Positions 57,442 to 64,000 of a DNA stretch of 64,000 nt are shown piece by piece. The stretch is from Plantactinospora sp040120695 (GTDB taxonomy: Bacteria; Actinomycetota; Actinomycetes; Mycobacteriales; Micromonosporaceae), in assembly GCF_040120695.1 (NCBI RefSeq), contig NZ_JBEEAC010000001.1, positions 676,778 to 740,777 on the forward strand, given 5' to 3'. Each line of letters opens with the position of its first letter. Position 1 is the stretch's first letter. A program made the translations under genes and the position numbers. The notes beneath the pieces were generated by a model that was not told the origin of the DNA, made no database searches, and was given only the letters and a program-made list of their open reading frames with translations.

Positions 57442-58683
57442 TCAGTCGCCGAGCAGGTCGGCCAGCGCGTCGGCCGGGTCGACCCGGGGAACCCCGGCCG
57501 GCCACCAGTCCCCGTCGGTCAGCTCCCGGTACGGGTACCAGCGGCCGTCGGGTCCGTACCGCAACTGGAGCCGATGCCGGGGAAACGTCCACCGGTTACG
57601 CCACACCTGCGGCTGCGGCGGATCGTCACCGGCCCAGCCGGCAGCCAACTCGGCCCGGGCCCGGGCCAGCCGTACCGGCGGCGGGGACCACGGCTCGTCC
57701 AGCACCGCCAGGCCGGTGTGCCCGCCGTACTCCCAGGCCCGTACCGCCCGGCCGAACTCCCGACCGGTACGGCCGGCGGCCTGCCGCAGCCGGGCCAGCA
57801 CCGGGCCGCCGGCCCCGACGGCGAGCCGGACCGCGTCCACCCGCTCCGGCAGCACCAGCGGCGGCCCGTCGCCGTCCGGGGCGGCGCCGAGCAGCGCGGC
57901 GGCCCGGACGGCGGCGTTGTCGACCAGCCCGCGCAGCACCTCCGCCGCGATCCCCGGCGCGTCCGGCAACACCGGGCCCGGCAGCACCGGCTCCACCGGT
58001 GGCGGCGGATCCGGCAGCGGCGGATCCGGTCGGGCGTACACCGGCCCGGCCGGCACCCCGCCGCCGGGGCGACCGGTCGGCACCTCCGGCGGTGCGGCCA
58101 CCGGCCGCCCGGCCCGGCGACGCAGCTCGGCGAGGACCTCCCGGGCGCCCCGGCCCCGGATCAGCAGCAGCAGGAGCGGATCGGCGTCGAGCAGCCAGGC
58201 CACCTGGTAGCAGAGCGCCGCCGCGTGCCGGCACGCCGCCGCGGCCCACTCGGGGCAGTCGCACTCCGGCTGCAGGTCGCCGAGCCCCGGCAGCAGGGCG
58301 ATGCCGGCGTCGTCGGCCGACGACGCCAGCTCGCGCGGCATCTCCCCGTCCAGCAGCGCGGCGATGTGCCCGGCCCTCGACGCCACCTGGTCCAGGAACC
58401 GGGACCACTGCGCGTCGGTCATCGGCTCCACGAAGACCCGGGTCCGGTGCGGCAGGTCCGGCACCCCGTCGTGCACCTCGGCCGCGATCCGGCCCGGGCT
58501 GACGGTGATCGAGCCGACGTGCCCGGCCGACGCCGACCGCCGCCCCCGGCGCAGCAGGGTCTGGTCCAGCGAGGTCTCCTCCAGGGCACGGATCCAGGCC
58601 TCACCCCACCAGGAGCGGCTGCTCCGGGCACGCCGCCCCGGCGGGAACGCCGGGAAGCCCCGGATCCGGTCGTCGCCGCTCAT
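57442..58683 (-). CDS. SWIM zinc-finger protein
   Basis: 413 residues. The SWIM finger (CxCx~8CxH) is CDCPEWAAAACRHAAALCY at about residue 165, preceded by SWWGEAWIRALEE, a segment found at the start of many bacterial SWIM proteins. The central part is Pro-rich and the C-terminus is Trp/Arg-rich. In actinobacteria such genes lie next to SNF2-type helicases, as here (73 bp apart). It probably targets DNA or partner proteins for the helicase. ATG 58683. Confidence 0.88.
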   Translation of the reverse strand: MSGDDRIRGFPAFPPGRRARSSRSWWGEAWIRALEETSLDQTLLRRGRRSASAGHVGSITVSPGRIAAEVHDGVPDLPHRTRVFVEPMTDAQWSRFLDQVASRAGHIAALLDGEMPRELASSADDAGIALLPGLGDLQPECDCPEWAAAACRHAAALCYQVAWLLDADPLLLLLIRGRGAREVLAELRRRAGRPVAAPPEVPTGRPGGGVPAGPVYARPDPPLPDPPPPVEPVLPGPVLPDAPGIAAEVLRGLVDNAAVRAAALLGAAPDGDGPPLVLPERVDAVRLAVGAGGPVLARLRQAAGRTGREFGRAVRAWEYGGHTGLAVLDEPWSPPPVRLARARAELAAGWAGDDPPQPQVWRNRWTFPRHRLQLRYGPDGRWYPYRELTDGDWWPAGVPRVDPADALADLLGD

Positions 58684-58756
58684 TCGCCACCACCCTCCAC
58701 ATCCGGTCCGGGCCCACCGGCGGGTTCGGAGCACCGCAGCCGGCCGACGGCCCCGG

Positions 58757-61645
58757 TCATGCCGACCCCCGCAACTCGACCAGGGACGCCAGATCGGCGT
58801 CGGAGAGTTCGGTCAGCGCGGCCTCGCCGCCGGCCAGCACCGCGTCGGCCAGGTCCCGCTTGACCGACAGCAGCGCGGCGATCCGGTCCTCGACCGTCCC
58901 CTCGGTGACCAGCCGGTGCACCTGCACCGGCCGGGCCTGCCCGATTCGGTACGCCCGGTCGGTGGCCTGTTCCTCCACGGCCGGGTTCCACCACCGGTCG
59001 TAGTGCACCACATGGTCGGCCCGGGTCAGGTTCAGCCCCGTCCCGGCCGCCCGCAGCGACAGCAGGAACACCGGCACCTCACCGGCCTGGAACCGGCGTA
59101 CCTGCTCGTCGCGGCGGGCCACCGGGGTGCCGCCGTGCAGCAGCTGGGCCGGTACGCCCCGGTCGCCGAGGTGCCGTTCGAGCAACCGGGCCATCGCGAC
59201 GTACTGGGTGAAGACCAGCACCGCGCCGTGTTCGGCAAGGACCGTGTCGACCAGCTCGTCGAGCAGCTCCAGCTTGCCGGAACGGCCGGCCAGCCGGGGC
59301 CGCGTCTCCCGCAGGTAGTGCGCCGGATGGTTGCAGACCTGCTTCAACGAGGTCAGCAGTTCCAACACCAGACCACGGCGGGCCATCCCGGTGCTGTCCC
59401 GGATCCGCGCCAGCGCCTGGCGGACCACCGCCTCGTACAGGCCGGCCTGTTCGCTCGTCAGCCCGACCGGATGGTCGGTCTCGGTCTTCGGCGGCAGCTC
59501 CGGCGCGATCCCCGGATCCGACTTGCGACGGCGCAGCAGGAACGGCGCGATCAGCCGGGCCAGCCGTTGCGCCGCCGCCGGATCCCGCCCGGACTCGATC
59601 GGCGCCGCCCACCTCGCCCGGAACCGGGGCAGCGGGCCGAGCAGCCCGGGCGTGGTCCAGTCCAGGATCGCCCACAGCTCGGTCAGGTTGTTCTCCACCG
59701 GGGTGCCGGTGAGGGCGACCCGGGCGGCGGCCGGGATCCGGCGCAGCGCCCGGGCGGTACCCGAGGCGCGGTTCTTCACATGCTGCGCCTCGTCGGCGAC
59801 GACCAGGCCCCACCGTACGGCGGCGAGCCGGTCGGCATCGGAGCGCATCGTTCCGTACGTGGTCAGCAGGAAGCCGCCGGCCAGCGCGTCGAGGCTGCGC
59901 CGGCCGCCGTGGAACCGGCGCACCGGGGTACCGGGGGCGAACCGACCGATCTCGCGCTCCCAGTTGCCCAGCAGCGAGGCGGGGCAGACCACCAGGGTCG
60001 GGCCGGCCGTCACCGGGTCCGCCTGCCGGTGCAGGTGCAGCGCGATCAGCGTCACGGTCTTGCCGAGCCCCATGTCGTCGGCGAGGCAGCCGCCCAGCCC
60101 GAGCGCCGTCATCCGGGCCAGCCAACGCAGCCCGCGCAGCTGGTAGTCCCGGAGCGTGGCGGTCAGCCCGGCCGGCACCCCGACCCGCTCCGGGTCGACG
60201 CCGGCGTCCGGCGGCTCCGAGTCCGCGGCGGCGTCCCGCCGCTGGTCGGTGATCCGCCGCCGCAGCCCCTCCAGCCAACCGGTGACGTCGACCTCGACCG
60301 GCCGCCCGTCGACCTCGACCGTCCCGGTCAGCGCGGCGCCGAGCGCCTCGATCGCGCCGACCGGCGGCAGCGCCGGCTTACGGGCCCGGGCGGCCAGCTT
60401 CGGGTCGACCAGGACCCACTGGTCGCGCAGCCGGACCACCGGCCGGTGCGCCTCGGCGAGCAGGTCCAGTTCGGCGGCGGTCAGCGGCCGCCCGCCGAGC
60501 GCGAGCTGCCAGTCGACGCGGAGCAGCCCGTCACCGTCGAAGAAGGTGGCGAGATCCGACGGCGCCGCCTGCCCGGCGCCGAGCACCGCCCGGGAGGAGA
60601 GCCCGGTGACCAGCTCCCGGGGCCAGTGCACCGCCACCCCGGCCGCGTCGAGCCGGCCGGCCGCCCCGGTGACCAGCTCGGTGACCTCCTCGTCGGTCAG
60701 CAGAAGGTCGCCCGGGGCGGCGGCGTCGAGCAGGTGCCGCAGCGGTGGCCAGACGTCGGCGGCGCGGCGGATCGCCAGCGTGGTGTCGAGCCGGGCCCGG
60801 GGCCCGAACCCGGTGACATCGCCGTCCCACAGCGCGGCGGCGTCGACCACCAGCGCCGGGTCGACGAGGCTGTGCACCTGCGCCACCGCCCGCAGGCCGG
60901 GCCGGGTGAGGTCGCCGTCGACCGGTTCCAGCCGCACCGAGACCCGCACGCCGGAGTCGAGACCGGCCCGGACCTCATCGGCCCAGCCGCGCAGCCGCGG
61001 TACCGACTGCGGCGCCGCCGCGGCGAACGCGTCGGTGCCGGCGGCGTGCCGGGCGGCGGGGGACCGGGGCAGGGTGTCGGCGACCGCGTCGAGGAAACCG
61101 CGGAGCAGGCCGGCCGCGTCCGGCAGCCTCGGGTCGGACGGCGCCGGCCCGGCCGCCGCGACCGGGTTCGCCCGGGCCCGGGCCGGCATCGCCGCCGTGA
61201 GGTCCCGGATCCGGCCCGCGTCGGCCGCGTCCAACGCCCCGACCGTCCAGGCGTCGAAGCCGGCGGGGGAGACCGTCGGCAGGATCCGGCGCCGGGCCAC
61301 CAGGTGCAGGGCCAGCCGCGCCGCCGCCGCCCAGTACGCCAGCGCCGGATCGACCGGCGGGCCCGGGTCGGCCAGCAGCAGTGGCAGTGCGTCGCCGACC
61401 GCCAGCCGGAGCGCCGGCACCACCGTGGTCCGCACGCCGGCCCCGTCCGGTACGGCGACCGTCAACTCGCCACCCCGGCCCGGCCCGTCGTCGGGCAGCC
61501 CGCCGCCGTCGGGGCGCCAGAACGCCAGCACACCGGCGCGGGGCGGATCGGCCGGCTCGAACACCACCGCACAGCCGGCCAGCCACCGCTGGTCCGGGGC
61601 ACCCGCGCGCCCGTCCACGGACAGTCTCCCGGCGTCCGACGTCAT
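58757..61645 (-). CDS. SNF2-family DEAD/H-box helicase
   Basis: 962 residues. A ~440-residue N-terminal region without a recognised catalytic domain precedes the SNF2 ATPase: LRDYQLRGLRWLARM, Walker A CLADDMGLGKTVTLIAL, DEAQH box VVADEAQHVKNR, motif III ALTGTPVENN, and the C-terminal lobe LLSLRAAGTGLNLTRAD with DRAYRIGQARPVQVHRL. A double-stranded DNA translocase, possibly linked with transcription or repair. ATG 61645 lies ~58 nt after an ideal TATAAT -10 box, so starts further upstream were rejected. Confidence 0.92.
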   Translation of the reverse strand: MTSDAGRLSVDGRAGAPDQRWLAGCAVVFEPADPPRAGVLAFWRPDGGGLPDDGPGRGGELTVAVPDGAGVRTTVVPALRLAVGDALPLLLADPGPPVDPALAYWAAAARLALHLVARRRILPTVSPAGFDAWTVGALDAADAGRIRDLTAAMPARARANPVAAAGPAPSDPRLPDAAGLLRGFLDAVADTLPRSPAARHAAGTDAFAAAAPQSVPRLRGWADEVRAGLDSGVRVSVRLEPVDGDLTRPGLRAVAQVHSLVDPALVVDAAALWDGDVTGFGPRARLDTTLAIRRAADVWPPLRHLLDAAAPGDLLLTDEEVTELVTGAAGRLDAAGVAVHWPRELVTGLSSRAVLGAGQAAPSDLATFFDGDGLLRVDWQLALGGRPLTAAELDLLAEAHRPVVRLRDQWVLVDPKLAARARKPALPPVGAIEALGAALTGTVEVDGRPVEVDVTGWLEGLRRRITDQRRDAAADSEPPDAGVDPERVGVPAGLTATLRDYQLRGLRWLARMTALGLGGCLADDMGLGKTVTLIALHLHRQADPVTAGPTLVVCPASLLGNWEREIGRFAPGTPVRRFHGGRRSLDALAGGFLLTTYGTMRSDADRLAAVRWGLVVADEAQHVKNRASGTARALRRIPAAARVALTGTPVENNLTELWAILDWTTPGLLGPLPRFRARWAAPIESGRDPAAAQRLARLIAPFLLRRRKSDPGIAPELPPKTETDHPVGLTSEQAGLYEAVVRQALARIRDSTGMARRGLVLELLTSLKQVCNHPAHYLRETRPRLAGRSGKLELLDELVDTVLAEHGAVLVFTQYVAMARLLERHLGDRGVPAQLLHGGTPVARRDEQVRRFQAGEVPVFLLSLRAAGTGLNLTRADHVVHYDRWWNPAVEEQATDRAYRIGQARPVQVHRLVTEGTVEDRIAALLSVKRDLADAVLAGGEAALTELSDADLASLVELRGSA

Positions 61646-61709
61646 CTCCGCCCTTGCCCCCTCGCCCGCCCCCGCGAACCGCCCTCCGCCGGGCGCCACC
61701 CCGGCGGCG

Positions 61710-61715
61710 ATTATA
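61710..61715 (-). promoter_or_regulatory. Consensus -10 box (TATAAT) of the SNF2-SWIM-MFS unit
   Basis: TATAAT on the - strand, preceded by GG and the inverted CGTACGCCATACGG segment. It is the only perfect consensus -10 noted, in a short A/T-rich island. A good -35 is not visible. Confidence 0.6.
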
Positions 61716-61849
61716 CCGTATGGCGTACGGAAATCTCCGACGTACGAGGAGTCCCGGCCGACCCCGCCCCGGAGCACGACCCGCAGGCCACCACCCACCA
61801 CCGCGCGCCGGCCCAACCACCCCGGTAACGAACCGATAAGGTTCCGGCC

Positions 61850-62353
61850 ATGACGATGCGGCCAATCCGGATCATCGGCGACCCCGTGCTCCGCACCCCG
61901 TGCGAACCGGTCACCAGCTTCGACGCCGAACTACGCGACCTGGTCACCGACCTCATGGACACCCTCCTCGGCGCACCCGGCCGAGCCGGAGTCGCCGCAC
62001 CCCAGATCGGCATCAGCGCCCAGGTCTTCGTCTACGACGCCGACGGAAACCGCGGCCACCTGATCAACCCCACCCTCGAACTCTCCGCCGACGGGCAGGA
62101 CGACGACGAAGGCTGCCTCTCCGTCCCCGGCCTCTACTTCCCGACCCCACGCGCCATGCACGCCACCGCACACGGCTTCGACCAGTACGGCGAACCCCTC
62201 ACCATCACCGGCAGCGGCTTCCTCGCCCGCGCCCTCCAACACGAGACCGACCACCTCGCCGGCCGCCTCTACGTCGACACCCTGCGCGGCGACACCCGAC
62301 GCCGCGCCCTCCGAGAGATCCGCGCCGGACGGTTCGCCACCCCCGACCGATGA
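61850..62353 (+). CDS. def: Peptide deformylase
   Basis: 167 residues that remove the formyl group from new proteins. All three motifs are intact: GVAAPQIGIS (usual GxGLAAxQ, here AGVAAPQIG), EGCLSVPGLYF, and QHETDHLAGRLY with the two metal His and the catalytic Glu. ATG 61850 lies 7 nt after TAAGGT (61837-61842), a leaderless promoter. Some codons show strong C-ending bias unlike the 35-43 kb region. Confidence 0.95.
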   Translation: MTMRPIRIIGDPVLRTPCEPVTSFDAELRDLVTDLMDTLLGAPGRAGVAAPQIGISAQVFVYDADGNRGHLINPTLELSADGQDDDEGCLSVPGLYFPTPRAMHATAHGFDQYGEPLTITGSGFLARALQHETDHLAGRLYVDTLRGDTRRRALREIRAGRFATPDR

Positions 62354-62371
62354 CCCCGACCCGCCCCCGGC

Positions 62372-62479
62372 TCAGCGACCCCGCCGACGCCGCAACCAGA
62401 CGCCGACCCCACCCAGCCCCACGAACAGCAACGCGGAACAACACAGCGCTTTGACAACCACGCCGAAACTGTCGCACAT
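62372..62479 (-). CDS. Possible 35-residue single-span membrane peptide
   Basis: Very short frame MCDSFGVVVKALCCSALLFV, continuing with GLGGVGVWL and ending in RRRRGR: one hydrophobic helix with a basic tail, three cysteines. GGCGGG precedes the ATG. It converges with def (18 bp) and diverges from the EEP gene. Plausible but unsupported beyond its amphipathic layout. Confidence 0.4.
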   Translation of the reverse strand: MCDSFGVVVKALCCSALLFVGLGGVGVWLRRRRGR

Positions 62480-62498
62480 CCCGCCGTAAGGTGTGCAG

Positions 62499-63278
62499 GT
62501 GCGCCTGGCAACCTTCAACCTGCTGCACGGCAGATCCCCGCACGACGGCCTCGTCAACGAGACCCGGCTCGCCACCGCGGTCGCCACCCTCGACGCCGAC
62601 ATCCTGGCCCTGCAGGAGGTCGACCGGGACCAGTCCCGCAGCAACCACCTCGACCTGACCACCATCGCCGCCCAGGCGATGAACGCCCCCGAACACCGCT
62701 TCGCCGCCGCCGTCGTCGGCACCCCCGGCGAACGGTTCCGGCCACTGACCCACGACGACGACGGCCACGGCGAACCCCTCTACGGCATCGGCCTGATCAG
62801 CCGCTACCCGGTCCGCTCCTGGCAGGTCACCCGGCTCGCCTCCGCACCCGTACGCTCCCCGGTGCTCGACCCCGGCCCACACGGCGGCCTCATCCTGCTC
62901 CGCGACGAACCCCGGGTCGTCCTCGCCGCCATCGTCGACACCCCCTACGGGCCGATCACCGCCGCCGCCACCCACCTGTCCTTCGTACCCGGCTGGAACA
63001 TCCGACAACTACGCCAGGTCGTCCGCGCCCTGCGCACCCTGCCCCCACCCCGGATCCTGCTCGGCGACCTCAACCTGCCCGCCGGACTCGCCACCCTCGT
63101 CTCCGGCTGGCGCTCCCTGGCCCGCCGCCCCACCTACCCGGCCAGGCAACCCCGGGTCCAACTCGACCACATCCTCGCCGACCCACGCGACGGACACCCA
63201 CTGCCCGCGGTCACCGCCGCCGACGCCCCGATCGCCACCATCTCCGACCACCGCCCGCTCGTCGTCGACCTCGCCTGA
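62499..63278 (+). CDS. Endonuclease/exonuclease/phosphatase (EEP) family protein
   Basis: 259 residues with the EEP four-layer fold signatures: LATFNLLHGR, catalytic Glu in LALQEVDRDQ, TAAATHLSFVPGWN, RILLGDLNLPAG (Asp/Asn), and the final ISDHRPLVVDL (Asp-His). Substrate could be DNA, a phosphoester lipid or an inositol phosphate. GTG 62499 is 6 nt after TAAGGT (62487-62492); GTG 62493 overlaps the end of that box and was rejected. Confidence 0.88.
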   Translation: MRLATFNLLHGRSPHDGLVNETRLATAVATLDADILALQEVDRDQSRSNHLDLTTIAAQAMNAPEHRFAAAVVGTPGERFRPLTHDDDGHGEPLYGIGLISRYPVRSWQVTRLASAPVRSPVLDPGPHGGLILLRDEPRVVLAAIVDTPYGPITAAATHLSFVPGWNIRQLRQVVRALRTLPPPRILLGDLNLPAGLATLVSGWRSLARRPTYPARQPRVQLDHILADPRDGHPLPAVTAADAPIATISDHRPLVVDLA

Positions 63279-63539
63279 CCGCCAGCCCACCCCGCCCGGA
63301 CGGCCCGGCGACCGGCACAAGAGTCAGCACGACCCGTCCCCGGACCGCCCCGGGAGCACGCGCCCACCTCCCACCCCGACGCGACGCGGCGCCACGACGG
63401 ACACCCCCGTGGCGGCACGGCACCCGCCGCACGTACGACCCCGGCGGTAGGCCCACCCACAACCCCGGCATGACGACCCACGACCACACCGGTCCATACG
63501 CTGCCGGCAGCCACCCGTCATGCAAGGGAAGGAACCCCG

Positions 63540-63959
63540 ATGTCCGTCCGTCACCTGCTTGCCGCCACCACCGCCCTGCTCGGAGGGCTCTGGCTCGCCG
63601 CACCGGCCGCCGCGCACGCCGCCAGCCAGCCAACCGCCGCCAGCGCCTACACCATGAGCCCCGGACGAATCGGCTCCATCGTGGCCGGGCTGCTGGGACT
63701 GGCCGGCATCGTCGCCGGCGGACTGGCCCGCTTCCGCGCCGCCGGACGAACCGGCACCGGCTCCCGCCGACACGGAGCAGTCGCGGCCCTGATCCTGGGC
63801 CCGCTCGCCATGGTCATCGGCGCGGTGGTGGTGGCCACCTCCGACGGGGGCATCGGCACCGGCAACGGGCTCGGCGGCGCCTTCGTCGCCCTGGCACTGG
63901 GCCTACTCAGCACGGCGCTCGGCGCGCTGACGCTGACCCGCACCCGCCGCACCGGCTGA
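63540..63959 (+). CDS. DUF6223 family membrane protein
   Basis: 139 residues: signal-like N-terminus (HLLAATTALLGGLWLAAPAAA), then SPGRIGSIVAGLLGLAGIVAG, a basic loop, LILGPLAMVIGAVVVATSDGG and ALALGLLSTALGALTLTR. The pattern matches the actinobacterial DUF6223 group of small polytopic proteins; function unknown. GGGAAGGAA (63525-63533) is well spaced before ATG 63540. The 261 bp upstream hold no gene that I can support. Confidence 0.75.
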   Translation: MSVRHLLAATTALLGGLWLAAPAAAHAASQPTAASAYTMSPGRIGSIVAGLLGLAGIVAGGLARFRAAGRTGTGSRRHGAVAALILGPLAMVIGAVVVATSDGGIGTGNGLGGAFVALALGLLSTALGALTLTRTRRTG

Positions 63960-64000
63960 CCCGCACCCGACCCGCGGCCCCCCGGCCCCCGCCCCCCGGG

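Noticed and set aside
58301..61828. 1175-residue + strand frame opposite the SWIM and SNF2 genes
   Set aside because: Arg/Gly/Pro-rich antisense shadow; the - strand carries all helicase and SWIM motifs.

Overview
The window is about 64 kb of very GC-rich DNA from an actinobacterium, most likely a member of the Micromonosporaceae (Micromonospora/Plantactinospora-like). Reasons: strong G/C bias at third codon positions, frequent GTG starts, TANNNT -10 boxes lying 5-9 nt before start codons (leaderless genes), the actinobacterial gene order pgsA-like / DUF881 / DUF1290 / DUF881 / gcvH / garA / merR / bifunctional nuclease / merR (the Rv1822-Rv1830 block of Mycobacterium tuberculosis), and small DUF5999- and DUF6223-type proteins. 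I saw no tRNA, rRNA, insertion sequence, prophage or CRISPR array.

Layout. 1-9.4 kb is a selenium/formate island: the 3' end of a formate dehydrogenase alpha gene, its iron-sulfur and NrfD-type membrane subunits, then selD (-), a small HxlR-controlled DUF899/PPOX unit, and selA-selB (+). 9.4-21.6 kb is an accessory cluster. An AMP-dependent acyl-CoA ligase and an FAD oxidoreductase (-) diverge from a MIO-type aromatic amino acid lyase with a tyrosine-type His-Leu pocket. The lyase is followed by a second FAD oxidoreductase, an FMN alpha-hydroxy-acid oxidase, a membrane-anchored cytochrome P450 interrupted in frame by a TAG codon, a cation/proton antiporter, and a two-component system. 21.7-33.6 kb holds housekeeping and stress genes: LtrA-like membrane protein, UvrA-like ABC protein, NamZ-type muramidase, an AHSA1-TM-CBM2 protein, a HhH-GPD glycosylase, XdhC, a secreted amidase and a DUF2267 protein.

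34.0-40.4 kb is the conserved cell-envelope / glycine cleavage / GarA / MerR block. 40.9-43.3 kb carries two haemoglobins (truncated globin, flavohaemoglobin) and a DivIVA-domain protein. 43.4-51.2 kb carries an aldo/keto reductase, a beta-carbonic anhydrase and a five-gene oligopeptide-type ABC importer. 51.5-54.5 kb is a glycine riboswitch and gcvP. 54.6-64 kb carries DUF5999, a pabB-like chorismate enzyme, an MFS transporter, a SWIM/SNF2 pair, peptide deformylase, an EEP-family hydrolase and a DUF6223 membrane protein.

The most novel part is the 9.4-19.6 kb cluster. Its three independent transcription units share one promoter layout, CTCTGAN-N10-TANNNT followed 5-7 nt later by the start codon. 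It joins a tyrosine-type lyase, a CoA ligase, two paralogous FAD enzymes, an FMN oxidase and a split P450 in a combination I cannot match to a described pathway. All functional statements rest on motif recognition by eye; no database search was run.
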